A DNA stretch of 64,000 bases from Apilactobacillus micheneri (GTDB lineage Bacteria > Bacillota > Bacilli > Lactobacillales > Lactobacillaceae): contig NZ_POSO01000002.1 in NCBI RefSeq assembly GCF_002993975.1, forward strand, positions 331,469 to 395,468, given 5' to 3'. Position 1 is the first letter of the stretch; the number at the start of each line of letters is the position of its first letter. Made by a program: the position numbers and the translations under genes. The notes below the pieces were generated by a model that ran no database searches, had not been told where the DNA came from, and was given only the letters and a program-made list of their open reading frames with translations. Shown here piece by piece: positions 7,955-17,585 of this stretch.

Positions 7955-9367
7955 ACCAACTGAATCTTCCATTTGGTAGTCAATTAATTTATTTAATTCA
8001 ACTGCATATTCCATTGGTAATTGATTAGAGAAGGGTTCAATGAAGCCCATAATAATCATTTTAGTAGCTTCACTTTCTGATAATCCACGACTCATTAAAT
8101 AATATAAATCAGTTTCAGAAATTTTAGAAACTTTAGCTTCATGTTCTACTTCAGAATCACCATTATTAATTTCATTATGTGGAATCGTATCACTTGCAGA
8201 ATCATCATCCATAATAATAGTGTCACATTCGATATGTGATTTTGAATAATGAGCTTCTTTATTCATCCGAATCGTACCACGATAATTACAAATACCACCA
8301 GATTTACAAATGGATTTAGAAACTACATTAGAAGAAGTATGTGGCGCATGATGACGCATAATACAACCAGTATCTTGATAAATATCATTGCTTGCAAAAG
8401 CAATTGATAACATGGTTCCAGTGGCATGGGGACCATTTAAATCAATACTAGGGTATTTCATAGTTACCTTGGATCCAAGATTTCCATCAACCCATTCCAT
8501 AGTTCCATTTTCATCAGCAGAAGCACGTTTAGTTTCTAAACTATAAACATTATCAGACCAATTTTGAATAGTTGTGTACCGACAAAAGGCATTCTTTTTA
8601 ACAAAGACTTCTACGTTAGCAGCATGTAAACTATCTTCTGAATAATTAGGAGCAGTACAACCTTCAACATAGTTAACACTGGCATCTTCATCCACAATGA
8701 TTAAAGTTCTTTCAAATTGACCAGTTCTGCCAGCATTAATTCTAAAGAAAGCTTGAATGGGAATTTTTGCATGGACACCCTTTGGTACATATAAGAAAAC
8801 GCCACCTGACCATACGGCAGTATTTAAAGCAGCAAATTTATTCATTTGTGGGGTTACTAATTTACCAAAATGTGCTTTTACTAAATCCGGATGTTCACGC
8901 AAAGCAGTGTCAGTATCGCTAAAGATAATCCCCATATCTTTAAATTCTTTCTTGATGTTGGCATAGACTGCTTCTGATTCATATTGAGCTTCAGCACCAG
9001 CTAAATATTTTCTTTCAGCTTCTGGAACCCCAATTTTTTCAAAAGTATTTTTAATTTGATCAGGTACATCTTCCCAATTTCTGGAAACATGATCTGATGC
9101 ACGTTGAAAATATCTAATTTTATTTAAATCTAGATCTGATAAATCAGGTCCAAAGTCAGGCATTGGTAATTTTTGATAAATTTTAAATGCCTTTAGTCGA
9201 ATATTTAACATCCATTTTGGCTCATGTTTATGGGCTGATATTTCACGAATAATATCTTCATTTAATCCATCACCAGTCGAATAAAGGGGATTAAAATTAT
9301 CCTTAAATCCATATTGATAATCATCATTTAAATTTTTAATTTCATCATTGATTATTATCATCTCCAT
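7952..9367 (-). CDS. sufB: Fe-S cluster assembly scaffold protein SufB
   Basis: Scaffold subunit of the SufBC2D complex, on which Fe-S clusters are built in the cytosol. 471 residues, full length, with the family core EAVYANIKKEFKDMGIIFSDTD, SGGVFLYVPKGVH, QNWSDNVY and the C-terminal GFIEPFSNQLPMEYAVEL (read in parts). It is the last gene of the operon and overlaps sufU by 23 bases. The start is uncertain: GGAG abuts the second ATG at 9361, so 9367, 9361 or a near-cognate codon a few bases on are all possible; family alignment only requires the frame from about codon 8. Confidence 0.95.
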   Translation of the reverse strand: MEMIIINDEIKNLNDDYQYGFKDNFNPLYSTGDGLNEDIIREISAHKHEPKWMLNIRLKAFKIYQKLPMPDFGPDLSDLDLNKIRYFQRASDHVSRNWEDVPDQIKNTFEKIGVPEAERKYLAGAEAQYESEAVYANIKKEFKDMGIIFSDTDTALREHPDLVKAHFGKLVTPQMNKFAALNTAVWSGGVFLYVPKGVHAKIPIQAFFRINAGRTGQFERTLIIVDEDASVNYVEGCTAPNYSEDSLHAANVEVFVKKNAFCRYTTIQNWSDNVYSLETKRASADENGTMEWVDGNLGSKVTMKYPSIDLNGPHATGTMLSIAFASNDIYQDTGCIMRHHAPHTSSNVVSKSICKSGGICNYRGTIRMNKEAHYSKSHIECDTIIMDDDSASDTIPHNEINNGDSEVEHEAKVSKISETDLYYLMSRGLSESEATKMIIMGFIEPFSNQLPMEYAVELNKLIDYQMEDSVG

Positions 9368-9770
9368 TTACTAATTGATAGATTGCTTTAAACGGTAGCA
9401 TTGCACATTTAATACGCATAGGTAGATGTGATACTGATTGTAAAACGACAGCATCACCCAAAATTTTTTGATTAACTTTTTTATCATTAGTCATAAATTT
9501 AGAAAAATTTAGTACAATGTCTTCAATTTCTTCTTTGGTTTTATTAATACAAAGTTCTTTCATAAAAGTAGTGGCTGCTTTAAAAATAATACAGCCATCA
9601 GCTTTAATCTCGAAGTCTTTGAATAAATTGTTATCGTATTGGCATTTGATAGCAATATCATCACCACAAGTTGGATTATGTAAATGAACAGTTTCATTTT
9701 GAAATTGTTCGTTTGGACATTTTTTAGCGTTTTCTAGAATAATTCGTTGATATAAATCTCTAAGCTCCAT
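9345..9770 (-). CDS. sufU: SufU sulfur-transfer protein
   Basis: Zinc-dependent sulfurtransferase that takes persulfide sulfur from SufS and passes it to the SufBCD scaffold. 141 residues. The zinc ligands of the family are all present: Cys35 and Asp37 in NPTCGDD, Cys60 in ADGCIIFKAA, and the cysteine of RIKCAMLPF near 122. Overlaps sufS by 11 bases upstream and sufB downstream, which ties the three genes together translationally. This is SufU of the Firmicutes type rather than an IscU scaffold because it lacks the IscU LPPVK motif and is coded beside SufS. Confidence 0.95.
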   Translation of the reverse strand: MELRDLYQRIILENAKKCPNEQFQNETVHLHNPTCGDDIAIKCQYDNNLFKDFEIKADGCIIFKAATTFMKELCINKTKEEIEDIVLNFSKFMTNDKKVNQKILGDAVVLQSVSHLPMRIKCAMLPFKAIYQLVNGDDNNQ

Positions 9771-10971
9771 TAAAAAAGGACCTCATTTCAATAATCTTTT
9801 GAACTAATTTATCACATTCATGTTTATTGTTATAAAAGTACATACTAGCACGTAAAGTAGCATTAACACCCAGTTTATTAGTAAGTGGTTCTGCACAATG
9901 TTGGCCCGCTCTGACAGCAATATGATTAAAGTCTAAGTAGGTAGCAGCATCATGAGGATGAATGTTATCGATATTAAAAGAAACAATTCCAGTTTGTCTT
10001 TGCTTTGGACCATATACACTAACGCCATCAATTTTACTTAATTGATCATATAAATATTGGCCTAAGTTTTTACAGATAGTTTCAATATTATTCATACCAA
10101 TATTTGCTAAATAATCGATTGCTTTTGATAATCCAATCACGCCTTCAACATTAGGGGTGCCAGCTTCTAGTCGATAAGGAATATCTTTGGCTTTAAAGTC
10201 ATTTTTATCAACATGTTCAATCATTTCGCCACCTAATTGAGTAGGTTGCATCTTTGCTAATAATTCTTTTTTGCCATATAAGATCCCAATGCCAGTTGGT
10301 GCTAACATTTTGTGGCCTGAAAATGCTAACCATTCTGGATTTAATTTTTGTATATCAATTTTAATTTCAGGAGCTGCTTGTGCAGCATCAATTAAAACAT
10401 CAGCATTATGTTGATGTGCAATCTCAATTAATGCTGCTAAATTATTAATTGTACCTAGCACATTTGAAACTGCTGTGATTGCAACTAATTTAGTTTTATC
10501 GGTAATGACCTTTTTAGCAGAATTAAGATTTAATGTGCCATCATCATTAATATCAATGAAATTTAATTTCGCATCATTTTGTTTAGCAATGTTTTGCCAT
10601 GGTAATAAATTGCTATGATGTTCTGCTATGGAAACAACAATTCCATCATCTTTTTTTAAATGATATTTGTAATAGCCATTTGCAACCTGATTAATACCTT
10701 GGGTAGTACCGGCAGTGAAAATAATTGATTTGTTGTCTTTGGCATTGATAAATTGTGCAACTTTTTCACGACAAGCTTCAAACATTTGAGTAGTTCTTTC
10801 AGCCGCTGAATAAACGCTGCGATGTACATTGAAATTATCATTTTCATAATAATTGGTTAAAGCATCAATCACTGATTGTGGTTTTTGAGTAGTTGCAGCA
10901 TTATCAAAATATATAAAATGGGGATGTTTTATTAACATTGGAAAATCGTTTCTGATTTCTTGATTATCCAT
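9760..10971 (-). CDS. sufS: cysteine desulfurase SufS
   Basis: PLP enzyme turning cysteine into alanine and protein-bound persulfide, the sulfur source for cluster assembly. 403 residues. PLP lysine Lys221 in AFSGHKMLAPTG, histidine pair in AEHHSNLLPW near 118, catalytic Cys359 in RAGQHCAEPL. Group II (SufS) rather than IscS, from the RAGxHCA loop and the neighbours. Start overlaps the sufD stop by 8 bases. Confidence 0.95.
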   Translation of the reverse strand: MDNQEIRNDFPMLIKHPHFIYFDNAATTQKPQSVIDALTNYYENDNFNVHRSVYSAAERTTQMFEACREKVAQFINAKDNKSIIFTAGTTQGINQVANGYYKYHLKKDDGIVVSIAEHHSNLLPWQNIAKQNDAKLNFIDINDDGTLNLNSAKKVITDKTKLVAITAVSNVLGTINNLAALIEIAHQHNADVLIDAAQAAPEIKIDIQKLNPEWLAFSGHKMLAPTGIGILYGKKELLAKMQPTQLGGEMIEHVDKNDFKAKDIPYRLEAGTPNVEGVIGLSKAIDYLANIGMNNIETICKNLGQYLYDQLSKIDGVSVYGPKQRQTGIVSFNIDNIHPHDAATYLDFNHIAVRAGQHCAEPLTNKLGVNATLRASMYFYNNKHECDKLVQKIIEMRSFFNGA

Positions 10972-12121
10972 TGATTCGCTCCTCTAAATTAATCATCATT
11001 TGTTTTCTAATCTTTTTGTCAGGAAACTTATTAATTAGTGGAATTAAAAATCCACGAGTAAGCAGTAAACGAGCTTCTTTTGCAGGGATGCCACGTGTTT
11101 TTAGATAATATAGTTGTTCAGCATTCACTCTGCCAACGCTAGCTGCATGACCTGCCACAACATCATGATTATCAATGAGCAAAATAGGATCAATCTTACC
11201 TTTACTTTCTTTAGATAAAGTTAGTAATCGATTGGTTTGATCTGAATAACTATTAGGGGCAGCTTGTTTAATTTGACCAGTAGTATCACAAATAGTTCTA
11301 GCTTCATCAGCCACAATACCACGTTCATTAATGGTTCCACTGGTATGTTCACTTTGGTTCACAATCTTAGTTTTAATTAATTGTTTTTGTTGCTTATCAG
11401 CTAAGTTAATTAAATTGATGGTTGCACAACTACCAATACCATCTAAATCGATATTGCTATCATAACGACTATTAAAATGATTAAATAGTCCGGTATAGGT
11501 ATTTAATTCAGCGTTTTGTGCTAAATAAGCATTTAAAACGCGATGCGCATTTTGTGCTTTGGATAAAGCGGCATCATAAAAATTAACTTTAGCATGATCA
11601 CCTAATAATATTTCAATCATTAAGCGATCATTTTTACGACTAGTATCTTTATCTTCAAAAACAATATTAGCTTTTGAACCAGCAGCGGCAATAACTAATA
11701 GATGTTTTTCTTGATTATTATGATTAATTAAATTACTGATTTTAATAGGCTTATCAACGTTTTTATTATCAGGAATAAAAACAAAGCCACCGGATTGTAG
11801 GTAGGCTAAATGGTTAGCATTTAGTTGATTATCTCGCCAGTAAATAGCTTTTTCCATCAAATTTTCTTGAATTAATTCTGGAAATTGATTAGCAGCTGCA
11901 AATAAATCCATCGCAATGACACCATCCTTTTGATGCTGATCACTAGCTTGATTATTGGAATTTATTTTTTGTTGATTTAAATCTGGTTTGGAAAAATTAA
12001 AACTACGTTGTTGATTATCTAACTCAAAATTAGGTGCCAGCTTAGCAGCAACCATTCTTTTAACTGACAACCATTGTGGTTCATTATTTTGTTTTGCAAA
12101 TTCTTGAATTGAAAGACTCAT
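10964..12121 (-). CDS. sufD: Fe-S cluster assembly protein SufD
   Basis: Paralogue of SufB that forms the SufBC2D scaffold. 385 residues; N-terminal half is variable, the C-terminal beta-helix region carries the family signature ERGIVADEARTICDTTGQIK and DNHDVVAGHAASVGRVNAEQ (read in parts), including the histidine and the conserved LYYLKTRGI near the end. Its ATG is adjacent to the sufC stop. As in many lactobacilli it is less conserved than SufB. Confidence 0.93.
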   Translation of the reverse strand: MSLSIQEFAKQNNEPQWLSVKRMVAAKLAPNFELDNQQRSFNFSKPDLNQQKINSNNQASDQHQKDGVIAMDLFAAANQFPELIQENLMEKAIYWRDNQLNANHLAYLQSGGFVFIPDNKNVDKPIKISNLINHNNQEKHLLVIAAAGSKANIVFEDKDTSRKNDRLMIEILLGDHAKVNFYDAALSKAQNAHRVLNAYLAQNAELNTYTGLFNHFNSRYDSNIDLDGIGSCATINLINLADKQQKQLIKTKIVNQSEHTSGTINERGIVADEARTICDTTGQIKQAAPNSYSDQTNRLLTLSKESKGKIDPILLIDNHDVVAGHAASVGRVNAEQLYYLKTRGIPAKEARLLLTRGFLIPLINKFPDKKIRKQMMINLEERING

Positions 12122-12894
12122 TAATCATCCACCAACTTTGCATCAATACCTAAACGATCACGAAGATCAGCATATCCGCCAGCTTCCAATTGTTCGGCTA
12201 AATGATAATCACCACTAGTAACGACACGACCATCCATCATGACATGCACTACATCAGGTCGAACATATTTTAAAATACGATCATAGTGAGTAATAATTAA
12301 CGAACTGAATTTGTCATCGCGCATTTCATTAATTCCTTTGGATACTACTTTTAAGGCATCAATATCTAATCCAGAATCGATCTCATCTAAGATGGCTAAT
12401 TTTGGTTGAATCATCATCATTTGAAGAATTTCATTACGTTTCTTTTCACCACCAGAAAAGCCTTCATTTAAATAACGGTCTGTATAGTCTTCTGGAATAT
12501 CCAAAAAGTCCATGACTTTATCCAATCTGTGCATGAATTCTAAAACACTAACCTTTTGATCAGCTGGTTTAATTGCATTCATAGCAGCATGAATAAAGTC
12601 GACATTCTTAACACCACTAATTTCAGTAGGATATTGCATCCCAATGAATAATCCCAAACGTGCTCTTTCATCGGTTGCTAAATCATTGAATTTTGTATGA
12701 TTAAATTGAATTTCACCACTGGTAATACTATATTTAGGTGAACCCATAATAGTTTGTGAAAGGGTAGATTTACCAGTTCCATTTGGCCCCATGATGACGT
12801 GTACTTCACCATCCGGAATAGTTAAATTTAACCCTTTAATGACTTCTTTATCATTTTCATTAATTTTGACGTGTAAATTTTTGATTTCTAGCAA
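12121..12894 (-). CDS. sufC: Fe-S cluster assembly ATPase SufC
   Basis: ABC-type ATPase that powers the SufBD scaffold. 257 residues; Walker A GPNGTGKS, the SufC-type signature FSGGEKKRNEILQ, Walker B LAILDEIDSGLDID. TTG start at 12894 with GGAG 7-8 bases upstream. It begins only 12 bases after the nrdG stop without any hairpin between, so the suf genes are very probably transcribed together with nrdDG. Confidence 0.95.
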   Translation of the reverse strand: MLEIKNLHVKINENDKEVIKGLNLTIPDGEVHVIMGPNGTGKSTLSQTIMGSPKYSITSGEIQFNHTKFNDLATDERARLGLFIGMQYPTEISGVKNVDFIHAAMNAIKPADQKVSVLEFMHRLDKVMDFLDIPEDYTDRYLNEGFSGGEKKRNEILQMMMIQPKLAILDEIDSGLDIDALKVVSKGINEMRDDKFSSLIITHYDRILKYVRPDVVHVMMDGRVVTSGDYHLAEQLEAGGYADLRDRLGIDAKLVDD

Positions 12895-12906
12895 AAGCAG
12901 ACTCCT

Positions 12907-13488
12907 TTAGTGAACTAACTTATCCCAAATAACCACTTTATCTTGTTCCAATGATTCAGGGACATTAATAATACGTTGGTTGGAACTACCACGAAATTGT
13001 AAAGTTAAGTCTTTTTTATCTTCCATAAAACGACCATCAACTAAAATATCGATCATTGATAACAATTTTAATTTATCATAAGATTCCTTCATTAATTCTT
13101 CCCAGCGGTAACCTGACCATGACCAAATGTCTTTAGTATGACCAAATTCTTTACGAACACGTTTACATAATTGTAAACAAACTTGGGTATTTAAGAATGG
13201 TTCACCACCTAAAAGGGTTAAACCTTGAACATAATCTTCTTTCATATCTTCAATGATTTGATCTTCTAAATCCTTTGAATATGGTTGTCCATAATGGAAA
13301 TTTTGGGATGCCACATTGTAACAACCAGGACAGTGAAAATTGCATCCACTAACATAAATACTGCAACGAATACCTTCACCATCTACGAAATTAAAGGGTT
13401 TATAATCAGCGATATATTGTAAACTTAAATCATCTGCCAGCCATTCTTTAGGCTTTGGATTGTTGGGTTGTCTCTTCCTTTGCGACAT
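12907..13488 (-). CDS. nrdG: anaerobic ribonucleotide reductase activating protein NrdG
   Basis: Radical SAM activase that makes the glycyl radical on NrdD. 193 residues, with the 4Fe-4S cysteines C49, C53, C56 (SGCNFHCPGCYN) and the GGEPFLN motif. The start overlaps the end of nrdD by 41 bases. Because it needs a 4Fe-4S cluster, its position directly ahead of the whole suf set is functionally sensible. Confidence 0.95.
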   Translation of the reverse strand: MSQRKRQPNNPKPKEWLADDLSLQYIADYKPFNFVDGEGIRCSIYVSGCNFHCPGCYNVASQNFHYGQPYSKDLEDQIIEDMKEDYVQGLTLLGGEPFLNTQVCLQLCKRVRKEFGHTKDIWSWSGYRWEELMKESYDKLKLLSMIDILVDGRFMEDKKDLTLQFRGSSNQRIINVPESLEQDKVVIWDKLVH

Positions 13489-15622
13489 CTTTTACCATTC
13501 CTTTCGACATATTTTTTTGACGTGATGAAATTTCAACATGACGACCATGAACCATTGGACGCGCTTGTGGATTACCTAAATAACCACAGGTTCTTTTAAC
13601 CACATCACAATATTTAGGGTCATGATTTCCACATTGTGGACATTCAAAGCCACGGGCAGTAGCTTTGAAATCACCTTTAAAACCACACTTGAAACATTTA
13701 TCAATTGAAGTATTAGTACCTAAGTAACCAACATGATCATATGCCCAGTCCCAAACAGCCTCTAATGCTTTAGGATTTTGCTTCAAGTTAGGATATTCAC
13801 AATAATGAATAAAACCGGCTGATGCATAGTGAGGATATGCTTCTTCAAAAGTTAATTTTTCAAATGGATTAGGGCGTTTTCTAACGTCATAATGGAAACT
13901 ATTAGTGTAGTATTCTTTATCAGTGATATCTTTAACTTTACCGAATTTTTCAATATCATCTTGGGCGAAAGTATCAGTTAAAGATTCAGCTGGAGTGGAA
14001 TATAAACTATAGTGGTAACCACTTTGTTTAGACCATTTTTTACATAAATTATTTAATTCACGGACAATGCTGACAGTAAAGTCATGTGCTGCTTGATTAT
14101 GTTCCCAATCAGGACCATACATAGAAGTAGCCACTTCATAAAGACCAATGTAACCCAATGAAACAGTAGCGCGTTCATTGTTAAATAGTTGATCCACATC
14201 ATCATCTGAATTTAAGCGTTTCCCAAAAGCACCATATTTATATAATAGAGGGGCATTATCTGGCTTGGCTTGTTTAGTTCTTTCAATACGATATGCCATT
14301 GCTTGATGCACAATACGTAACTTTTCATCGAATATTTTCCAGAATAAATCTTGATTACCTTTAGCGAATAAAGCGATTCTTGGTAAGTTAACAGTAACAA
14401 CACCTAAATTCATTCTGCCGGCATTGATTTCTTCACCTGCAGGACTTACCCATTTAGGTACAAATGAGCGACAACCCATTGGAGCTTTAAAATTACCAGT
14501 AATTTCACAAAGTTTGTCATACATTAAAATATCTGGATACATACGTTTAGTAGCACAATCAATGGCCCATTCTTTCACGTCATAATTAGGGTCATTTGGT
14601 TTTAAATTTAAGCCTTTTTTTAGGGTATAAATTAATTTAGGGAAGATTGCGGTACGGCGTTCTTTACCTAAACCTTTAATTCTGATTTTTAGAATGTCAA
14701 TTTGAATTTCTTTTTCAATCCAATTAGTACCTAGTCCAAAACTAACGGTAGTAAATGGAGTTTGTCCTTGGGATGAATATAAAGTATTGATTTCATATTC
14801 TAATGATTGCATAGCATCATAAATATCTTGTTTGGTACTTTCCTTAGCGTATGATTCTTGTTCATCTTCAGGAACCCATTTTTTAGCCACTTCAAGATGC
14901 TTTTGATAGTTAATTTCAGCAAATGGAGCTAACACTTCATCAGCACGATCAAAAGATAAACCACCATATTGCAAGGAAGCCACATTTGCGATAATTTGTG
15001 AAACTTGTGCAGTTGCGGTTTGAATTGAGCGTGGTGATTTAACTTCAGCATTCCCAATCTTAAAGCCATTAGTTAACATTTCTTTAAAATCAACTAAACA
15101 GCAATTGGTTTCTGGAGTAGCTGGGGAATAGTCTAAATCATGCCAATGAATATCACCACGAAGATGGGCCTTTGCGACCATTTCAGGTAACATTTTTAAT
15201 CCGATGGCCTTACTAGCAGCACCAGCTTCTAAATCACGTTGGGTATTGAAAACATTACTGTCTTTATTAGCATTTTCGTGAACAACACGATCCTCACGAC
15301 CAAATAGTTGATTAATGCGATGTTCAACATCAGTAGCTTCAGCAAATTTGTCTTGATCTTTAGCTTGAAAATCAAGATATTGTTTTTTTGCATCTAGTAA
15401 ATTATTTTCTTCTAGAAATTGAATAATGGAATCATGAATATGTATTGCAGTAATTTCATTAGTGTCTTTTGTTAATAAGTTTAATTTTTCAAAGAAATTT
15501 TTTCTTTGTTCATCAGAAAGTTTCAATTGATCAAAAATATAATCAATCTTGTATTTATAAAATGGAGTTTTATCTCCAGTCTTTTTGATAACGTTTAAAT
15601 GGTTGAATAGAGTGTCTAACAT
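13448..15622 (-). CDS. nrdD: anaerobic ribonucleoside-triphosphate reductase NrdD
   Basis: Class III ribonucleotide reductase, making dNTPs without oxygen. 724 residues: short N-terminal helical region in place of a full ATP cone, the catalytic barrel (NCCLVDFKEML, PFTTVSFGLG), a C-terminal zinc site made by CFKCGF and CPQCGN, and the glycyl radical motif RTCGYLG with the radical at Gly680. Two NrdR boxes 28-60 bases upstream show control by the deoxynucleotide-sensing repressor NrdR. First gene of the operon nrdDG-sufCDSUB. Confidence 0.96.
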   Translation of the reverse strand: MLDTLFNHLNVIKKTGDKTPFYKYKIDYIFDQLKLSDEQRKNFFEKLNLLTKDTNEITAIHIHDSIIQFLEENNLLDAKKQYLDFQAKDQDKFAEATDVEHRINQLFGREDRVVHENANKDSNVFNTQRDLEAGAASKAIGLKMLPEMVAKAHLRGDIHWHDLDYSPATPETNCCLVDFKEMLTNGFKIGNAEVKSPRSIQTATAQVSQIIANVASLQYGGLSFDRADEVLAPFAEINYQKHLEVAKKWVPEDEQESYAKESTKQDIYDAMQSLEYEINTLYSSQGQTPFTTVSFGLGTNWIEKEIQIDILKIRIKGLGKERRTAIFPKLIYTLKKGLNLKPNDPNYDVKEWAIDCATKRMYPDILMYDKLCEITGNFKAPMGCRSFVPKWVSPAGEEINAGRMNLGVVTVNLPRIALFAKGNQDLFWKIFDEKLRIVHQAMAYRIERTKQAKPDNAPLLYKYGAFGKRLNSDDDVDQLFNNERATVSLGYIGLYEVATSMYGPDWEHNQAAHDFTVSIVRELNNLCKKWSKQSGYHYSLYSTPAESLTDTFAQDDIEKFGKVKDITDKEYYTNSFHYDVRKRPNPFEKLTFEEAYPHYASAGFIHYCEYPNLKQNPKALEAVWDWAYDHVGYLGTNTSIDKCFKCGFKGDFKATARGFECPQCGNHDPKYCDVVKRTCGYLGNPQARPMVHGRHVEISSRQKNMSKGMVKDVAKEETTQQSKA

Positions 15623-15649
15623 TTATACATAACCTTTCCAAATAAAATT

Positions 15650-15665
15650 ACACTATAAATTGTGT
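15650..15665 (-). promoter_or_regulatory. NrdR box 1
   Basis: ACACTATAAATTGTGT matches the NrdR box consensus (acaCwAtATaTwGtgt) and is nearly palindromic. It lies 28 bases from the nrdD start. Confidence 0.8.
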
Positions 15666-15680
15666 CCATTTCCAGATTAA

Positions 15681-15696
15681 CACATACATATAGTGC
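15681..15696 (-). promoter_or_regulatory. NrdR box 2
   Basis: CACATACATATAGTGC keeps most consensus positions. Its start is 31 bases from that of box 1, the three-helical-turn spacing that NrdR tetramers require. Confidence 0.75.
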
Positions 15697-15883
15697 AATT
15701 ACATTCTTGAAAAGTAATTTGAATAGTGCATACTTAACAATTAAAAGCTTTTAATTTTCTTAGAAAGCCGCAAAGATGGCAATGCTTTTATAAAAATCTT
15801 AACGTTTCAAAAAAATATAATATAATCGTTCTAAAATTATGTTAATATTAGTGACATCAAATCATTGCGCAAAGGGTATGTTT

Positions 15884-16198
15884 ATGAAAAAAGGATTTAA
15901 TTTTATTTTCATCATGGCTTTAGTATTATTAGGGATTTTTTTACTAAATCTTCCACATTTATCCAATGGATTTTATACAGGCTCTTCAAATCAAAGTGAG
16001 CTAATGCTAAATCATTATGATCATTATTTTGTATCTAATCGAGGACAATTACCAAGTAAACTACAAAAAAATGGTGAATATACAGTTTCTGGAAATGTAA
16101 TTTTATTTAATCACAAAGTAAAAGGGCACATACATAATAAAAAATCTTTTGAATTATCTGATGGTAATTACAAAGAAACATTTAAATTATTCGAATAA
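15884..16198 (+). CDS. small membrane-anchored or secreted protein
   Basis: 104 residues: one hydrophobic segment at about 6-24 (FNFIFIMALVLLGIFLLNL) and a small exported C-terminal domain with no recognised family. The segment lacks a clear AxA site, so an uncleaved anchor is as likely as a signal peptide. ATG 15884 is preceded by AAGGG at 8 bases; ATG 15878 is the alternative. The outer domain (YHFV-like YDHYFVSNRGQLPSKL, NGEYTVSGNVILF) resembles small OB-like lactobacillus exoproteins only vaguely. Confidence 0.6.
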   Translation: MKKGFNFIFIMALVLLGIFLLNLPHLSNGFYTGSSNQSELMLNHYDHYFVSNRGQLPSKLQKNGEYTVSGNVILFNHKVKGHIHNKKSFELSDGNYKETFKLFE

Positions 16199-16231
16199 AA
16201 AAGCACTTAGAAAAATTCTAAGTGCTTTTTA
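16196..16231 (+). terminator. intrinsic terminator
   Basis: AAAAAGCACTTAGAA / TTCTAAGTGCTTTTT stem directly after the stop codon. Confidence 0.9.
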
Positions 16232-16323
16232 AATGCTGATATAACAATGTTGCAAGGAATCATTGCTAGCATTTTATATATGAAAAATTTATTATTTAAT
16301 TAAAACAAAGAGGTGATACATTA

Positions 16324-17019
16324 ATGAAATTTGGTGAACGTTTAAAACAAGCACGCCAAGATAAAAATTTAACCCAAGATACTGTCGCAAAACATATGAT
16401 AGTTTCGAGGCAAACAATTTCTAGTTGGGAGAACGAAAAAACATATCCTGACATTACGAGTCTAATTAAATTAAGTGAATATTATGATATTTCACTGGAT
16501 TTATTGTTGAAGGAGGATAATGGGATGCGCGAATATTTGAGAAAGAAAGATTTAGCTAATGATGTTAAACCAGTTAGTTGGATATTAGTTACTATGGATA
16601 TTATATTTTCTGTATTTATGATTGGAATAACATTAAATATTATAAATTTTGGATATATTATTGATATTTCTATTTTTATTATGGCATTTTTAAATGTAAT
16701 AGCATTATCAATTGTAGATAAGTTAAGAAGACAAATTGGCATAGAAAGAAATCACAGATGGGCAGAAAAGGTAAGGAATTCTAAATCTAATAAGATATTT
16801 TATGACAAATTTCAACCTTTTATTCTTAAACATTATCTAATAGAAAATATTGTTGGTGTATTTACAATGTTATTAGGTTTTTTAATTATAATGTTAACTT
16901 TTGATAATCTGCATTATCTTGTTATTTTTGGGGTTGTATTTATGATAATAGGTATGGAATTTTTGCTTATTCCTAATTTGATATATTTTATGAAGAAATT
17001 TGAAAAATATTTTAAATGA
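16324..17019 (+). CDS. XRE-family regulator with four-segment membrane domain
   Basis: 231 residues. HTH_3 domain at 1-60 (RQDKNLTQDTVAKHMIVSRQ, ISSWENEKTYPD), then hydrophobic segments near 82-104, 107-123, 166-187 and 192-216. AGAGGTGA lies at good distance before ATG 16324. This is the membrane-bound XRE architecture found in lactobacilli; which genes it controls is not visible. It converges on, and overlaps by 8 bases, the leftward membrane protein gene. Confidence 0.85.
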   Translation: MKFGERLKQARQDKNLTQDTVAKHMIVSRQTISSWENEKTYPDITSLIKLSEYYDISLDLLLKEDNGMREYLRKKDLANDVKPVSWILVTMDIIFSVFMIGITLNIINFGYIIDISIFIMAFLNVIALSIVDKLRRQIGIERNHRWAEKVRNSKSNKIFYDKFQPFILKHYLIENIVGVFTMLLGFLIIMLTFDNLHYLVIFGVVFMIIGMEFLLIPNLIYFMKKFEKYFK

Positions 17020-17572
17020 AGAATCGTAAAAGAATAAAGCCTAACTGAACAATTGAGCATCCAGTTATAACTATCCAAACTATTAATTCGCTAGCATTAT
17101 CTTTAAAATCATCAAATTTAATCATTTCAGTGACCAGCTTGATCAATACTATCGACATTATAATAATCCATATATTAAATGAACCGGTGGTAAATTCAAT
17201 AACGAAGAAGATTAGCTGCAAAAATTTAATTATAAAGTACCTTATAGTGATACTAATCTTCATTAATTTTTGATTTAGCTTGGTAAATGAATTAGCAATA
17301 AATACGATTACTCGATTTTCGGCGAAAAAATGTCTAATCTTTTTATCTGTTTTTTTGAAAGTATTTAATACTTTTTCAGTAAGATCATCAAATGATTCTA
17401 GCTTACCCAATTTTTTACAAATGTACCGAATTAATAGGTATAAATTGAATAGTGCTAAAACAAATAAGCTTAATAAAAACGAACAAGTGGTTGCAAATAC
17501 TACAAAAAATATAATTGCATTCAAAATTAGATAAAAAATAAATGGATTATCTTCTAGTTTTTTCTTTTTCAT
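17012..17572 (-). CDS. membrane protein of unknown function (186 aa)
   Basis: Hydrophobic segments at about 10-48, 88-115 and 118-186. The C-terminal third (FFVIEFTTGSFNIWIIIMS to IVQLGFILLRFFI) resembles the 96-residue protein at 18780-19070, so the two are probable paralogues flanking the C39-like peptidase. ATG 17572 follows the neighbouring leftward gene by 13 bases, hence one operon. No family recognised. Confidence 0.65.
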   Translation of the reverse strand: MKKKKLEDNPFIFYLILNAIIFFVVFATTCSFLLSLFVLALFNLYLLIRYICKKLGKLESFDDLTEKVLNTFKKTDKKIRHFFAENRVIVFIANSFTKLNQKLMKISITIRYFIIKFLQLIFFVIEFTTGSFNIWIIIMSIVLIKLVTEMIKFDDFKDNASELIVWIVITGCSIVQLGFILLRFFI

Positions 17573-17585
17573 GAAATCATCTCGA

